A DNA stretch of 64,000 bases from HyVt-477 sp965224605 (lineage in GTDB: Bacteria > Pseudomonadota > Gammaproteobacteria > Thiotrichales > Thiotrichaceae), in contig CBDCZP010000008.1 of NCBI GenBank assembly GCA_965224605.1, positions 1 through 64,000 on the forward strand. Direction: 5' to 3'. The position numbers were made by a program, and so were the translations under genes. This document shows, piece by piece, positions 35,862 through 44,307 of this stretch. The notes beneath the pieces are model-generated. The model ran no database searches, was not told where the DNA came from, and worked only from the letters and a program-made list of their open reading frames with translations. The stretch's first letter is position 1; each line of letters starts with the position of its first letter.

Positions 35862-36267
35862 CTAATGTCGCATAATCAGTACTCACTGAAATAACACGAG
35901 AGGCAGCATCTGCATCAACGGTAATATCAGGACTACTGTCATTATCAATATCACCGTCAATGGTGATATTTGAAGTGACCTCTAATTGCGTCCCCCCTAG
36001 CGTAACCGTACTACCCGACAGGCTGTTATCAAATACAATTTCATCATCGCCACTTCCTGCGGTACACGCATCGACAGCAACGTTCGTGTTGGCTGAGGCG
36101 ATTGCTTCGCGTAACTCGCAATTGCCGTCAATGGCAGCCGTATCCAGATTAGTGTCAACCGTAATAGTGGCCGCATGAACATAAGCAGTACTGCACAGTA
36201 ATGCCTGTGCGATAGCGAGTGTTAGTATTTTATGCTTGAGTGGAATTGTAGATTTTGTAATAGCCAT
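35842..36267 (-). CDS. signal peptide and first CSLREA segment of the frameshifted giant beta-helix protein
   Basis: 141 aa. Signal peptide (about 1-33, ending YVHA-AT), then the CSLREA-type segment ITVDTNLDTAAIDGNCELREA...DDEIVFDNSLSG. This is nearly a duplicate of the internal segment encoded around 34700-34980. The frame is lost in GGTTTTAACG near 35855: removing one T gives EGLTITNGSLSG and joins the downstream ORF. A homopolymer, so sequencing error or phase variation should be checked first. Confidence 0.7.
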   Translation of the reverse strand: MAITKSTIPLKHKILTLAIAQALLCSTAYVHAATITVDTNLDTAAIDGNCELREAIASANTNVAVDACTAGSGDDEIVFDNSLSGSTVTLGGTQLEVTSNITIDGDIDNDSSPDITVDADAASRVISVSTDYATLEGFNDY

Positions 36268-36331
36268 TACTTCCCCAGTTTTATTATCTTTTTCGTTTCT
36301 ATTGATACTTGTTATTATATTTTCCTGCGAA

Positions 36332-36373
36332 ATTGTAGCATTGGTAGTGGGTATGAAATGTGCAAAGAATGTG
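36332..36373 (-). promoter_or_regulatory. CACATT-repeat promoter of the giant beta-helix/dockerin gene
   Basis: Leftward: CACATT, N5, CACATT, N19, TACAAT with a preceding TGC (extended -10). It lies 65-106 bp before the ATG at 36267. The rest of the 351-bp spacer 36268-36618 holds only repeat fragments. Confidence 0.68.
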
Positions 36374-36437
36374 GAAGTTTTTGTTCATTTACTGTTCACT
36401 TAAAACAGTAATTAATGCCGCCCGGATGTGAGACTTC

Positions 36438-36512
36438 AGAGACTGTGCAAGTATTCCTTCGTAGGGTGTGCCGACGAAGGAGACGCACTATGAATCAATT
36501 GCTTACGGTCTC
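36438..36512. repeat. family-4 element, partial copy
   Basis: Contains the left end (GACTGTGCAAGTATT) and CGTAGGGTGTGCCGACGAAGG of the element at 30809-30938, but not its right end. Followed by family-2-like GGGACTGAAGTCT near 36551. Confidence 0.6.
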
Positions 36513-36618
36513 TACAGACTCTCCGTAGCTGGTTTCGGAGTACATCAGGCGGGACTGAAGTCTCCTTCCTAAAAAGAGACTTATTCATTGCTATCTTAAG
36601 AACTTGCGCTATTAACAT

Positions 36619-37749
36619 CTAAAAAACCAACCCAAGTGAAACTTCAAATTCGTTTTGTGTGAATACCAAACGAGGCTCGTTAGAATTACTGTCTGTGTAT
36701 TTATAAGTGCCAGACACTAACCAGCGTTTATTGATTTTATACTTTACACCCGCTTCAACTTTTACAAGATCATCTTCGCGAGAGGTTCCCGCAGGAGTGG
36801 TAATGACATTGTCGAAATCGGTAAGTTCCTGTCGATAACCAATAAACATATCACTTTTTTTGCTAGCACGATGAATGAGCTTGATCCCGTATGCATAGCG
36901 ATCAAAGGATAAGGCCTCTTCATCACTATCCTGATTAATACGCCCTAAGTTTGCTTTTAATTCAAAACGCTTAGGAAATCGTATGCTTAGTTGAATTCCT
37001 AAGCGTTTTTGATCAACATCAGTTTCATCAGCAAAGGGTAAATTATTGAAATTAAGCTGCTTTGCTGCCAGCGAAACCCCAGCCTTAAACCTAGGGTTTA
37101 TTTGCCATGACTGTCTGAATTTTAAACCTAATTCACGACGAAATGTTTTATTGTCTACTTGCTCATTCATAAACTCAAAAGAAGGCTCAAAGCGCCAATG
37201 TCCATATCTTGTCAATAACGGTCCCGTACTAAAAAGAAACCGTCGTCTATTAGCGGTAATAAATTCATTGAACGACCTGTCTTCAGCATCAAAACGGCTT
37301 AACCAGTTAACGTTCCAGTCTGTTTGAGAAGATGAATGCTGTGGTTTTGTAAGGCAATAGTTATGTTTAAGCAACACCCGTGCTGAATAAAAACTATCAC
37401 TAATTTCAGGCAATATGGGTGGTGGTGGAGCGCCCGGAGGTGGCGGTGCTCCAGGGGGAGGAGGTCCTGGCGGTGGTGTTCCAGTGGGAGGAGGTGCTAT
37501 TAAAAGCTCAGGAGGAATACGCACATGATCATCATGACCGAATCCAAGCCGTGCAGAACCAGACCATTGATAGTTTTTTTGTTTACAGGTATTGAGTGAG
37601 CGCTGGAGTTGGAGTCTGTTAGGTTCAGGCTTTGATAGGGCAAGAGTTGTTTCATCAACACTAGCTCCTATAGCTTGTGCGCTTATTAAATAAATAAGTC
37701 CATGAAGCCCAGAGAGGCACCATAAGTGGGGGATGTTGATATTAATGAC
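36619..37749 (-). CDS. outer-membrane beta-barrel protein with Pro-rich linker; start codon unclear
   Basis: The frame is open from 37749, but no ATG/GTG/TTG occurs until GTG 37524 (301 aa), which would remove the likely signal peptide (CLSGLHGLIYLISAQA). Either a rare ATT start near 37743 is used or the start has been lost. After the signal come about 60 residues with two cysteines, a low-complexity Pro/Gly run (about residues 80-115) and a barrel of alternating amphipathic strands ending in Phe (VSLGLVF), the typical BAM recognition end. It resembles surface-attachment or capsular-type barrels, but no family is certain. It has its own CACATT promoter, like the neighbouring dockerin gene. 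Confidence 0.6.
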   Translation of the reverse strand, partial: VININIPHLWCLSGLHGLIYLISAQAIGASVDETTLALSKPEPNRLQLQRSLNTCKQKNYQWSGSARLGFGHDDHVRIPPELLIAPPPTGTPPPGPPPPGAPPPPGAPPPPILPEISDSFYSARVLLKHNYCLTKPQHSSSQTDWNVNWLSRFDAEDRSFNEFITANRRRFLFSTGPLLTRYGHWRFEPSFEFMNEQVDNKTFRRELGLKFRQSWQINPRFKAGVSLAAKQLNFNNLPFADETDVDQKRLGIQLSIRFPKRFELKANLGRINQDSDEEALSFDRYAYGIKLIHRASKKSDMFIGYRQELTDFDNVITTPAGTSREDDLVKVEAGVKYKINKRWLVSGTYKYTDSNSNEPRLVFTQNEFEVSLGLVF

Positions 37750-37836
37750 TTATGCCCTTATACGATATTTAAAGTTTCTTGAAAAACGAGACTATTATTC
37801 TCAATAATGGAGTCGTTAATTAATATTTTGCGCAGA

Positions 37837-37878
37837 ATTTTAGCACAGTTAACAGTTATGAAATGTGCAAACAATGTG
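37837..37878 (-). promoter_or_regulatory. CACATT-repeat promoter of the outer-membrane barrel gene
   Basis: Leftward: CACATT, N5, CACATT, N19, TAAAAT preceded by TGC. It is nearly superimposable on the promoter at 36332-36373, sharing GCACATTTCATA. Confidence 0.66.
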
Positions 37879-37887
37879 AAAGTTTTT

Positions 37888-38008
37888 CCTTTCTCAATTA
37901 ATCTATATTTCTGCGTAGGACTTTTGGGTGATTCGGGTTGTGTCATTTCAATCCAACTTCCCTGTAAAGCAGCTTGCAGGTAATTCTTACGGAATATGGG
38001 ACGGTGTT
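37888..38008. repeat. about 120-bp dispersed repeat, copy 1
   Basis: Matches 51466-51582 with few differences (CTATATTTCTGCGTAGGACT... to GGGACGGTGTT). On the minus strand it encodes PESPKSPTQKYRL-EKGK, which looks like the 3' end of a winged-helix-type coding sequence. Both are remnants or a mobile fragment. The spacer 37750-38175 has no other recognisable gene. Confidence 0.6.
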
Positions 38009-38175
38009 GGAATGCTATTATTCCAATTTAATTCTCCTAAATTGAAGCAATTATCTAAAAAGAAAATAGGCTAGTTTATGGTGGTCTAATTATTTTTTAA
38101 CAGGCGCACCATATACTCGAAAACAGTTACTCTGTAGACTGCGCATCCTTAATTCTTATACCATCGGACTTTCCT

Positions 38176-39768
38176 TTGATTTCAACAGCAAACATCACCA
38201 TGCAATTTGGCTCTGAGCCTCTTTTTGAAAATATTTCGGCTAAATTCGATAAAGGTAATCGCTACGGCTTAATCGGCGCTAACGGCTGCGGCAAATCGAC
38301 GTTAATGAAAATAATGAGCGGCGAGCTAGAGCCAAGCTCGGGGAATGTGTCGATTACTCCAGGTGATAAGCTGGGGATCTTAAGTCAGGACCAGTTCGCT
38401 TTTGAACAACACACGGTTATTGATACTGTGATTATGGGTGACAGAGAGCTATGGGCCATCAAAGCCGAGCGTGAACGTATTTATGGCTTGCCTGAGATGT
38501 CTGATGCCAATGGCATGAAAGTGGGAAACCTTGAGACTGAGTTTGCCGAGATGGATGGTTACACCGCAGAAAGTCGCGCAGGTGACATTTTGCTCAATGC
38601 AGGCATCGAAGAGTCGTTACATTTTGGCCTAATGAGCGAAGTCGCTCCTGGTCGTAAGCTACGTGTGTTACTCGCTCAGGCATTGTTCGCCAATCCCGAT
38701 GTTTTGTTATTGGACGAACCGACCAACAACCTAGATATCGAGACCATTAACTGGTTAAGCACTGAGCTGAATAAACGCACTTGCACCATGGTGATTATCT
38801 CGCACGATAGACACTTTTTGAATTCAGTCTGCACACACATGGCTGATATTGACTACGGTGAGCTGCGAATCTATCCCGGCAACTATGAGTATTTCCTCGA
38901 AGCATCAAGCCTGATACGTGAACAGTTACTGGCAGGTAACAGCAGGAAGACGGCTGAAATCCAAGAGTTACAAGACTTCGTTAATCGCTTTGGTGCGAAT
39001 GCCTCTAAAGCGAAGCAAGCGAGTTCTCGTGCTAAAAAGCTGGATAAAATCAAGCTAGATAATGTTAAGTCATCCAGCAGAATGACACCGATGATTAACT
39101 TTACACAGCATAAAAAGTTACACCGTAATGCCTTAACACTAGAAGAACTGTCACATGGCTTTAATGGGAAACCACTGTTTACCAGTAATGACTTGATCCT
39201 CGATGCAGGGTCGCGCTTGGCGGTGCTAGGCGACAATGGTACGGGCAAAACGACTTTTCTGCGTTGCCTAATGGATCAACTCACGCCAAACAACGGTAGT
39301 TATAAATGGTCCGAAAATGCAGTAGTTGGCTACTGTCCACAAGATAATACGCTAGACTTTGATAACGACCTGACCCTGTTTGACTGGATGATGCAGTGGC
39401 GCACCCCTAAGCATGACGACCTGAAAGTTCGCGGTTTATTGGGACGTTTATTGTTTACTGAAGACGACTTTAATAAAAAAGCCAAAGTCTGTTCCGGTGG
39501 TGAGAAAAATCGCCTGTTGTTTGGTAAGCTAATGATGCAAGACACCAATGTGTTGATTTTAGATGAGCCAACCAACCACATGGACATGGAAGCGATCCAA
39601 GCGTTAAATAACGCATTGAAAGATTATGAAGGCACCTTGATTTTTGTCAGCCATGACCGCGAGTTTGTATCAACCCTCGCCAACCGTATTCTGGAAATAA
39701 AAGACCAAAAGATGACGGCTTTTGAAGGTAGCTACGATGAATTTAGAGAAAGTAAAGGGCTAGCATAG
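38176..39768 (+). CDS. ybiT: ABC-F family ATPase YbiT
   Basis: 530 aa with a TTG start at 38176, which fits the alignment of the N-terminus with E. coli YbiT (MQFGSEPLFENIS). Two ABC domains in tandem: Walker A GANGCGKST and GDNGTGKTT; signature regions SEVAPGRKLRVLLAQAL and CSGGEKNRLLFGKL; Walker B LLLDEPTNNLDIET and LILDEPTNHMDMEA; H-loops ISHDRHF and VSHDREF. The linker carries the basic QASSRAKKLDKIKL stretch. ABC-F proteins act on the ribosome E site and tune translation. It is cytoplasmic and has no membrane domain. Confidence 0.93.
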   Translation: MISTANITMQFGSEPLFENISAKFDKGNRYGLIGANGCGKSTLMKIMSGELEPSSGNVSITPGDKLGILSQDQFAFEQHTVIDTVIMGDRELWAIKAERERIYGLPEMSDANGMKVGNLETEFAEMDGYTAESRAGDILLNAGIEESLHFGLMSEVAPGRKLRVLLAQALFANPDVLLLDEPTNNLDIETINWLSTELNKRTCTMVIISHDRHFLNSVCTHMADIDYGELRIYPGNYEYFLEASSLIREQLLAGNSRKTAEIQELQDFVNRFGANASKAKQASSRAKKLDKIKLDNVKSSSRMTPMINFTQHKKLHRNALTLEELSHGFNGKPLFTSNDLILDAGSRLAVLGDNGTGKTTFLRCLMDQLTPNNGSYKWSENAVVGYCPQDNTLDFDNDLTLFDWMMQWRTPKHDDLKVRGLLGRLLFTEDDFNKKAKVCSGGEKNRLLFGKLMMQDTNVLILDEPTNHMDMEAIQALNNALKDYEGTLIFVSHDREFVSTLANRILEIKDQKMTAFEGSYDEFRESKGLA

Positions 39769-39854
39769 CGTAGGTTGGGCTGACGTTAGGAAGCCCAACA
39801 ATCTAAACTTTTACTCCGTTCTTGTTGGGCTTCGTGCCTCAGCCCAACCTACGC
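39768..39854. repeat. family-5 palindromic intergenic repeat (GTTGGGCT...AGCCCAAC)
   Basis: GCGTAGGTTGGGCTGA and TCAGCCCAACCTACGC are exact inverted arms, with an inner AAGCCCAACA/TTGTTGGGCTT pair. It begins in the stop region of ybiT and can serve as its terminator. Confidence 0.7.
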
Positions 39855-39883
39855 ATACGACGAATTCAAGATAAAGGACTACT

Positions 39884-40402
39884 ATGAGTGAAGAAAATCC
39901 ATACATAAACAATCCACTACACGGCGTTGGATTAAAGACGGTATTGCATGAGCTAGTCACTCACTATGGCTTTGATATTCTAAGTGCTTATTTAAACCTC
40001 AATTGTTTCAAGGTGAACCCTAGCCTTCCTGCCAGTGAGAAGTTTTTGAAAAAGACCGACTGGGCGCGTGAAAAGGTCGAACTGCTTTATTTATACCAGT
40101 ATAAAAATTTACCCAAGGTGTCTTCTGAGCAGTTTAAATTACCGCCTAGAGAACGCATAGTGCCAGCGCATCAAAAGCCAAGTGAGCCAGCAGTATTATC
40201 CATTGAAGACGGTGAGCGCTTACAACAAAAACGCGCTAAAAATGCTGCAAATCGAAACAGCTACTCAGGCGAGCGTAAAGGATCTAGTAGAGAATATAAC
40301 GAGCGCCGAAATACAGGGCATTATAGGTCTAGTGACGATTCGGATGAGAGTAAACCTGCTCCTGAAGATGACCCTTGGGGAAACTTTAAAAGAAGGAAAT
40401 AA
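39884..40402 (+). CDS. VF530-family DNA-binding protein
   Basis: 172 aa. Residues about 8-72 match the VF530 (DUF2132) domain: NNPLHGVGLKTVLHELVTHYGFD, NCFKVNPSLPASEKFLKKTDWARKKVE-like, LYLYQYKNLP. The remaining 100 residues are charged and low-complexity (Lys/Arg, then Asp/Glu and DDPWGNFKRRK), probably disordered. The domain is annotated as DNA-binding from structure in Vibrio; its cellular role is unclear. It follows ybiT by 115 bp, across a repeat. Confidence 0.85.
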   Translation: MSEENPYINNPLHGVGLKTVLHELVTHYGFDILSAYLNLNCFKVNPSLPASEKFLKKTDWAREKVELLYLYQYKNLPKVSSEQFKLPPRERIVPAHQKPSEPAVLSIEDGERLQQKRAKNAANRNSYSGERKGSSREYNERRNTGHYRSSDDSDESKPAPEDDPWGNFKRRK

Positions 40403-40683
40403 TTCTTCTTTTTGGGTTTTAAAACAGAATAAAAAATTCACTTTAGTAACAGCTTATTAGATTTTACATTGAAAGTAGTTAATGAATAGTTTAGGTATTT
40501 AAGAGTGTAGTGCAAAAATAAAGACCTGACCCTCCGAACCTAGACAGGCAATATTTAATATTACGTATTACACAGGGGCTTGTAAGTAACACTCATGTTA
40601 GTTAAACTTCATTAAGTAATATTAGGTTTAAATATGTTACTTAAAATAGAATAAGTAACGAAAATAGAGAAATAGTTATTAAT

Positions 40684-41850
40684 ATGAAAGCGCTCCCAAG
40701 AATAGGTAAAAAGGTAAACTGTTCTGTAGGTGGTGAAAATTACTTTGCCTATATTCCAAAGGATTTACCTCCCAAACCCAATGTTGATCTGGGGGAGCTA
40801 TATCCTCTGTTGGAAAAGGCAACTATTGCACTAGGACGACTCGATGGAATGAGTTTAATACTTCCCGAACCAGCTTTGTTCTTGTATATGTATATCCGTA
40901 AAGAAGCTGTGTTTTCATCACAGATTGAAGGAACTCAGTCTTCTTTATCAGATTTACTCGTGTATGAAAGCGCCATGACCCCAGGCGTCCCACTGGATGA
41001 TGTAACTGAAGTTTCTAATTATGTTGCAGCAATGAACTACGGGTTAGAACGACTTAAAACCTTCCCTTTATCTTTAAGACTCATTAAAGAAATTCATGGG
41101 ATTCTTATGTCCAGTGGTCGTGGTAGCTCAAAGGCTCCCGGTGAATTTCGCACTAGTCAAAACTGGATTGGTGGCTCGCGCCCAGGCAATGCACGTTTCG
41201 TTCCACCACCACCTGAGCAACTTATGGATAGCTTAGGCGCGCTAGAATTATTTCTGCATGATGAAACGGTTAAACTACCTGCTTTAATTAAAGCGGCACT
41301 TGCTCATGTCCAGTTTGAAACTATTCACCCCTTTCTGGATGGCAATGGTCGCCTGGGCAGATTATTAATAACCTTTATTTTATGTGCGGAAGATGTCATC
41401 CAACAACCTTTGCTCTACCTCAGTTTGTACCTTAAAACCAATAGACAAGCCTATTATGACCACTTGCAATCTGTCAGGGATACGGGAGACTGGGAAGCTT
41501 GGATTCAGTTTTTTCTTCAAGGTATTGTAGAAACCGCAAATCAAGCAACAGAGACAGCACAACTAGTACTTAAGTTATTCGATGCAGATAAAGCTCATAT
41601 TCAAGCCTCAGGAAAATCTGCATCAGCTATATTAACAGTCCATCAGTATTTACAACATCATCCCGTCACCACGACGGCAAGAATAAAGGAATTCTGTAAT
41701 ATTTCATTGCCAACCGTACTACGGGCATTGAAAATACTAGAAAACTTGGAGATAGTAAAAGAAATAACTGGTAAAGAAAGACACAAAATTTTTGTTTATC
41801 GCGAATATTTAGATCTTCTTAATCGTGGTACTGAGTCGTTTAATAGTTGA
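40684..41850 (+). CDS. Fic-domain protein with inhibitory helix and C-terminal winged helix
   Basis: 388 aa. Fic_N region with SSQIEGTQSSL (inhibitory SxxxEG, about 80-85), Fic core HPFLDGNGRLGR (about 218-229), and a C-terminal HTH (about 330-375, IKEFCNISLPTVLRALKILENLEIV). A flap segment FRTSQNWIGGSRPGNARFVPPPP precedes the core. Same domain order as the protein at 26891 but a different subfamily. Probable AMPylator with possible DNA-binding autoregulation. The 281-bp spacer before it shows no recognisable gene. Confidence 0.88.
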   Translation: MKALPRIGKKVNCSVGGENYFAYIPKDLPPKPNVDLGELYPLLEKATIALGRLDGMSLILPEPALFLYMYIRKEAVFSSQIEGTQSSLSDLLVYESAMTPGVPLDDVTEVSNYVAAMNYGLERLKTFPLSLRLIKEIHGILMSSGRGSSKAPGEFRTSQNWIGGSRPGNARFVPPPPEQLMDSLGALELFLHDETVKLPALIKAALAHVQFETIHPFLDGNGRLGRLLITFILCAEDVIQQPLLYLSLYLKTNRQAYYDHLQSVRDTGDWEAWIQFFLQGIVETANQATETAQLVLKLFDADKAHIQASGKSASAILTVHQYLQHHPVTTTARIKEFCNISLPTVLRALKILENLEIVKEITGKERHKIFVYREYLDLLNRGTESFNS

Positions 41851-41916
41851 TATGAGTTTTTTTACAGACCCTTACAACAACATGAAACAACATGGGGTCA
41901 GACTCTGAAACAACAT

Positions 41917-42705
41917 GGGGTCAGACTCGATTGGTCTGATAATCCTCCGATTTTCGATCGCCACCTTTAAGTTTTGGAGAAACAGGACGGTTAACTTTAC
42001 CCGCAATTTTTTCCTTAAAATAATCACTTCCTAGCACCCAAGCTTTATTGGTGGACTCACGAATAGCAATCAACGTCTTCTCCTCTAACTCGGTAGAGAA
42101 CAAGCTTCGATAACTTTCCTGACGTGCTTCATCTGTATGTCCCAAAGCCTTATACAACGAATGTTGAATAACTAAAACATCCGATTGACCCAAAGCATTA
42201 TATCTATAGCTAGACCAAGGATAATCAGCGGGATGTTCTGCCATGCCAATCGCTCTTACAGGGTTCATTTCAATATAGCGATAACAGATCAACGCATACT
42301 GATCACTGTCTATTAATGTCGCTTTATATCGCCCTTCCCAAAGTGTCCCCGTGCGCTTATAGGTCTTGTTAAAATATTGGACATAATAACGCCCCACCAT
42401 TTGCATAGCTTTCGAGATGCTATCCTGTTTATGTGGCGTAATTAACAAATGTACATGATTAGTCATCAATACATAGGCATGGATATCACACTGATGCTTA
42501 TCACAAGCCTGCTTTAACTTATCCAGATAAAACTGATAATCCTGATCCGCATAGAAGATAGGATCTCGATTGTTACCACGAACAATGACATGTTGTGGAT
42601 GACCCAAGAGAACAAAACGTGGTTGACGAGGCATGATTTAAAGCACTAAAGGTAAAAATCAAAGTATAGAGTAGTTAGATTTAAATATCCATCGAGTCTG
42701 ACCCC
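41917..42705. mobile_element. RAYT element copy 1, intact, with 17-bp terminal inverted repeats
   Basis: Left end GGGGTCAGACTCGATTGG and right end CCATCGAGTCTGACCCC are inverted complements. An extra half-end GGGGTCAGACTC lies at 41894. It encodes one intact transposase whose stop codon is inside the left end. The GGGGTCAGACTCG ends recur around two dead copies to the right. Confidence 0.85.
41921..42634 (-). CDS. REP-associated tyrosine (IS200-like, HUH) transposase
   Basis: 237 aa. RAYT features: GHPQHVIVRGNNRDPIF, the HUH motif NHVHLLITPH, the catalytic Tyr region MVGRYYVQYFN, then LWEGRYKATLIDSD and the RAYT-typical IEMNPVRAIGMAEHPADYPWSSYRYNA. It cuts single-stranded DNA at short palindromic ends and is related to REP mobilisation. 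This is the only intact copy in the window and may act on the two dead copies with the same ends. Confidence 0.93.
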   Translation of the reverse strand: MPRQPRFVLLGHPQHVIVRGNNRDPIFYADQDYQFYLDKLKQACDKHQCDIHAYVLMTNHVHLLITPHKQDSISKAMQMVGRYYVQYFNKTYKRTGTLWEGRYKATLIDSDQYALICYRYIEMNPVRAIGMAEHPADYPWSSYRYNALGQSDVLVIQHSLYKALGHTDEARQESYRSLFSTELEEKTLIAIRESTNKAWVLGSDYFKEKIAGKVNRPVSPKLKGGDRKSEDYQTNRV

Positions 42706-42842
42706 TTTGATACTTACATTTTGTATCAATTATTGTTCGACCTTGCATAGAAGAATTACTCTATCATGGGTTAGTAGATACTACATGCCCTTTTTAGTTA
42801 GACTGCGATGGTCGGGTTTTAGAGAACAATAGAGGAACAATA

Positions 42843-43628
42843 GGGTCAGACTCGATTGGTCTGATATTCCTCTGATTTTCGATCTCCACCTTTAGCTTTC
42901 GGAGAAACAGGACGGTTAACTTTATCCGCAATTTTTTCCTTAAAATAATCACTTCCTAGCACCCAAGCTTTATTGGTGGACTCACGAATAGCAGTCAAGG
43001 TCTTCTCCTCTAACTTGGTAGAGAACAAGCTTCGATAACTTTCCTGACGCGCTTCATCTGTCAGCCCCAAAGCCTTATACAACGCATGTTGAATAACTAA
43101 AGCATCCGATTGACCCAAAGCATTATATCTATAGCTAGACCAAGGATAATCAGCGGGATGTTCTGCCATGCCAATCGCTCTTACAGGATTATTTCAATAT
43201 AGCGATAACAAATCAACGCATACTGATCGCTGTCTATTAAAGTCGCCTTATAGCGCCCTTCCCAAAGTGTCCCAGTGCGCTTATAGGCCTTGTTAAAATA
43301 TTGGACATAATAGCGTCCCACCATTTGCATAGCTTTCTAGATGCCATCCTGTTTATGCGGCGTAATTAACAAATGTACATGATTAGTCATCAATACATAG
43401 GCATGGATATCACACTGATGCTTATCACAAGCCTGCTTTAGCTTATCCAGATAAAACTGATAATCCTGATCCGCATAGAAGATAGGGTCTCGGTTATTGC
43501 CACGAATAATGACATGTTGTGGATGACCCAAGAGGACAAACGTGGTTGACGAGGCATGATTTAAAGCACTAAAGGTAAAAATCAAAGTATAGAGTAGTTA
43601 GATTTAAATATCAATCGAGTCTGACCCC
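42843..43628. mobile_element. RAYT element copy 2, inactive
   Basis: Ends GGGTCAGACTCGATTGG and CAATCGAGTCTGACCCC. Its transposase gene has three lesions. Confidence 0.8.
42846..43557 (-). pseudogene. RAYT transposase, dead copy
   Basis: Aligned with the intact gene it shows: loss of one A next to the start (ACAAACG for ACAAAACG, about 43536-43542); a TAG stop in place of Ser after KQDG (about 43337); and loss of one base at AGGATTATTTC (about 43190), which breaks IEMNPVRAI. The two remaining open pieces are 43337-43585 and 42846-43169. Confidence 0.88.
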
Positions 43629-43672
43629 TTTGATATATACCACCCGCAAAGGAAGAGATTTTTAAAGCAAAT

Positions 43673-44014
43673 ATGTCTAACGTAAAAGCAAAGAAGATAA
43701 TTTACACCATGGCAAAGAAGTGTTGGCGCAGAACGGGTTCAGTACCACTTGAAATTTTACCAACCGAAAAAGGCTTTAAAGTAATACGTTATGAACCTAG
43801 GCAGGGATATCTATCACCTCAGCCAGAATCAGCCAAGCCTTTCTTTATTGTAAATATCTCCGGTGGCTTAAAAACAGAAGTACACTTTCAAGAAGAGGTA
43901 TTTGGAACTGGTTTTATTTCAAACAAAGTAGTATATCTTGATTTAAGCTCTGATCTGAAAAAGTGGCTTCAAGGTTCACAAAAATGCTATGAAAAGAAAC
44001 ACTCAACATTATGA
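43673..44014 (+). CDS. hypothetical protein between the RAYT copies
   Basis: 113 aa, no signal peptide or membrane segment. Basic N-terminus (VKAKKIIYTMAKKCWRRTG), then a mixed alpha/beta body (VPLEILPTEKGFKVIRYEP, FFIVNISGG). I recognise no family. It sits in the only unique DNA between the two long duplicated copies, and lacks an obvious promoter or ribosome site other than GGAAGAG about 20 nt upstream. It could be a real cargo gene. Confidence 0.45.
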   Translation: MSNVKAKKIIYTMAKKCWRRTGSVPLEILPTEKGFKVIRYEPRQGYLSPQPESAKPFFIVNISGGLKTEVHFQEEVFGTGFISNKVVYLDLSSDLKKWLQGSQKCYEKKHSTL

Positions 44015-44307
44015 TTTATATCAGTCCTAATGGCAGATACAGTGAACAACAGAGCGAACGCTTTAACTTTTCTTAAAAACATAAAATTTTTATTCTTTTA
44101 ATTAAATTGATGATTAAATAAGGGAATAGATATTCTATATTCCTACATTTTGTATCAATTATTGTTCGACCTTGCATAGAAGAATTACTCTATCATGGGT
44201 TAGTAGATACTACATGCCCTTTTTAGTTAGACTGCGATGGTCGGGTTTTAGAGAACAATAGGGTCAGACTCGAGAACAATAGGGTCAAGAACAATAGAAG
44301 AACAATA

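Larger units (their letters stand above)
42715..43639. repeat. long direct duplication, left copy
   Basis: About 925 bp from TACATTTTGTATCAATTATTG to GATATATA. It is almost identical to 44144-45103, including both the dead RAYT and 120 bp of flanking DNA. The flank belongs to neither transposon end, so this is a segmental duplication rather than two independent insertions. Confidence 0.85.

Noticed and set aside
41894..44306. Possible CRISPR array from repeated GGGTCAGACTCG units
   Set aside because: Units are irregularly spaced, lie at transposon ends in inverted orientation, and no cas genes or spacers are present.
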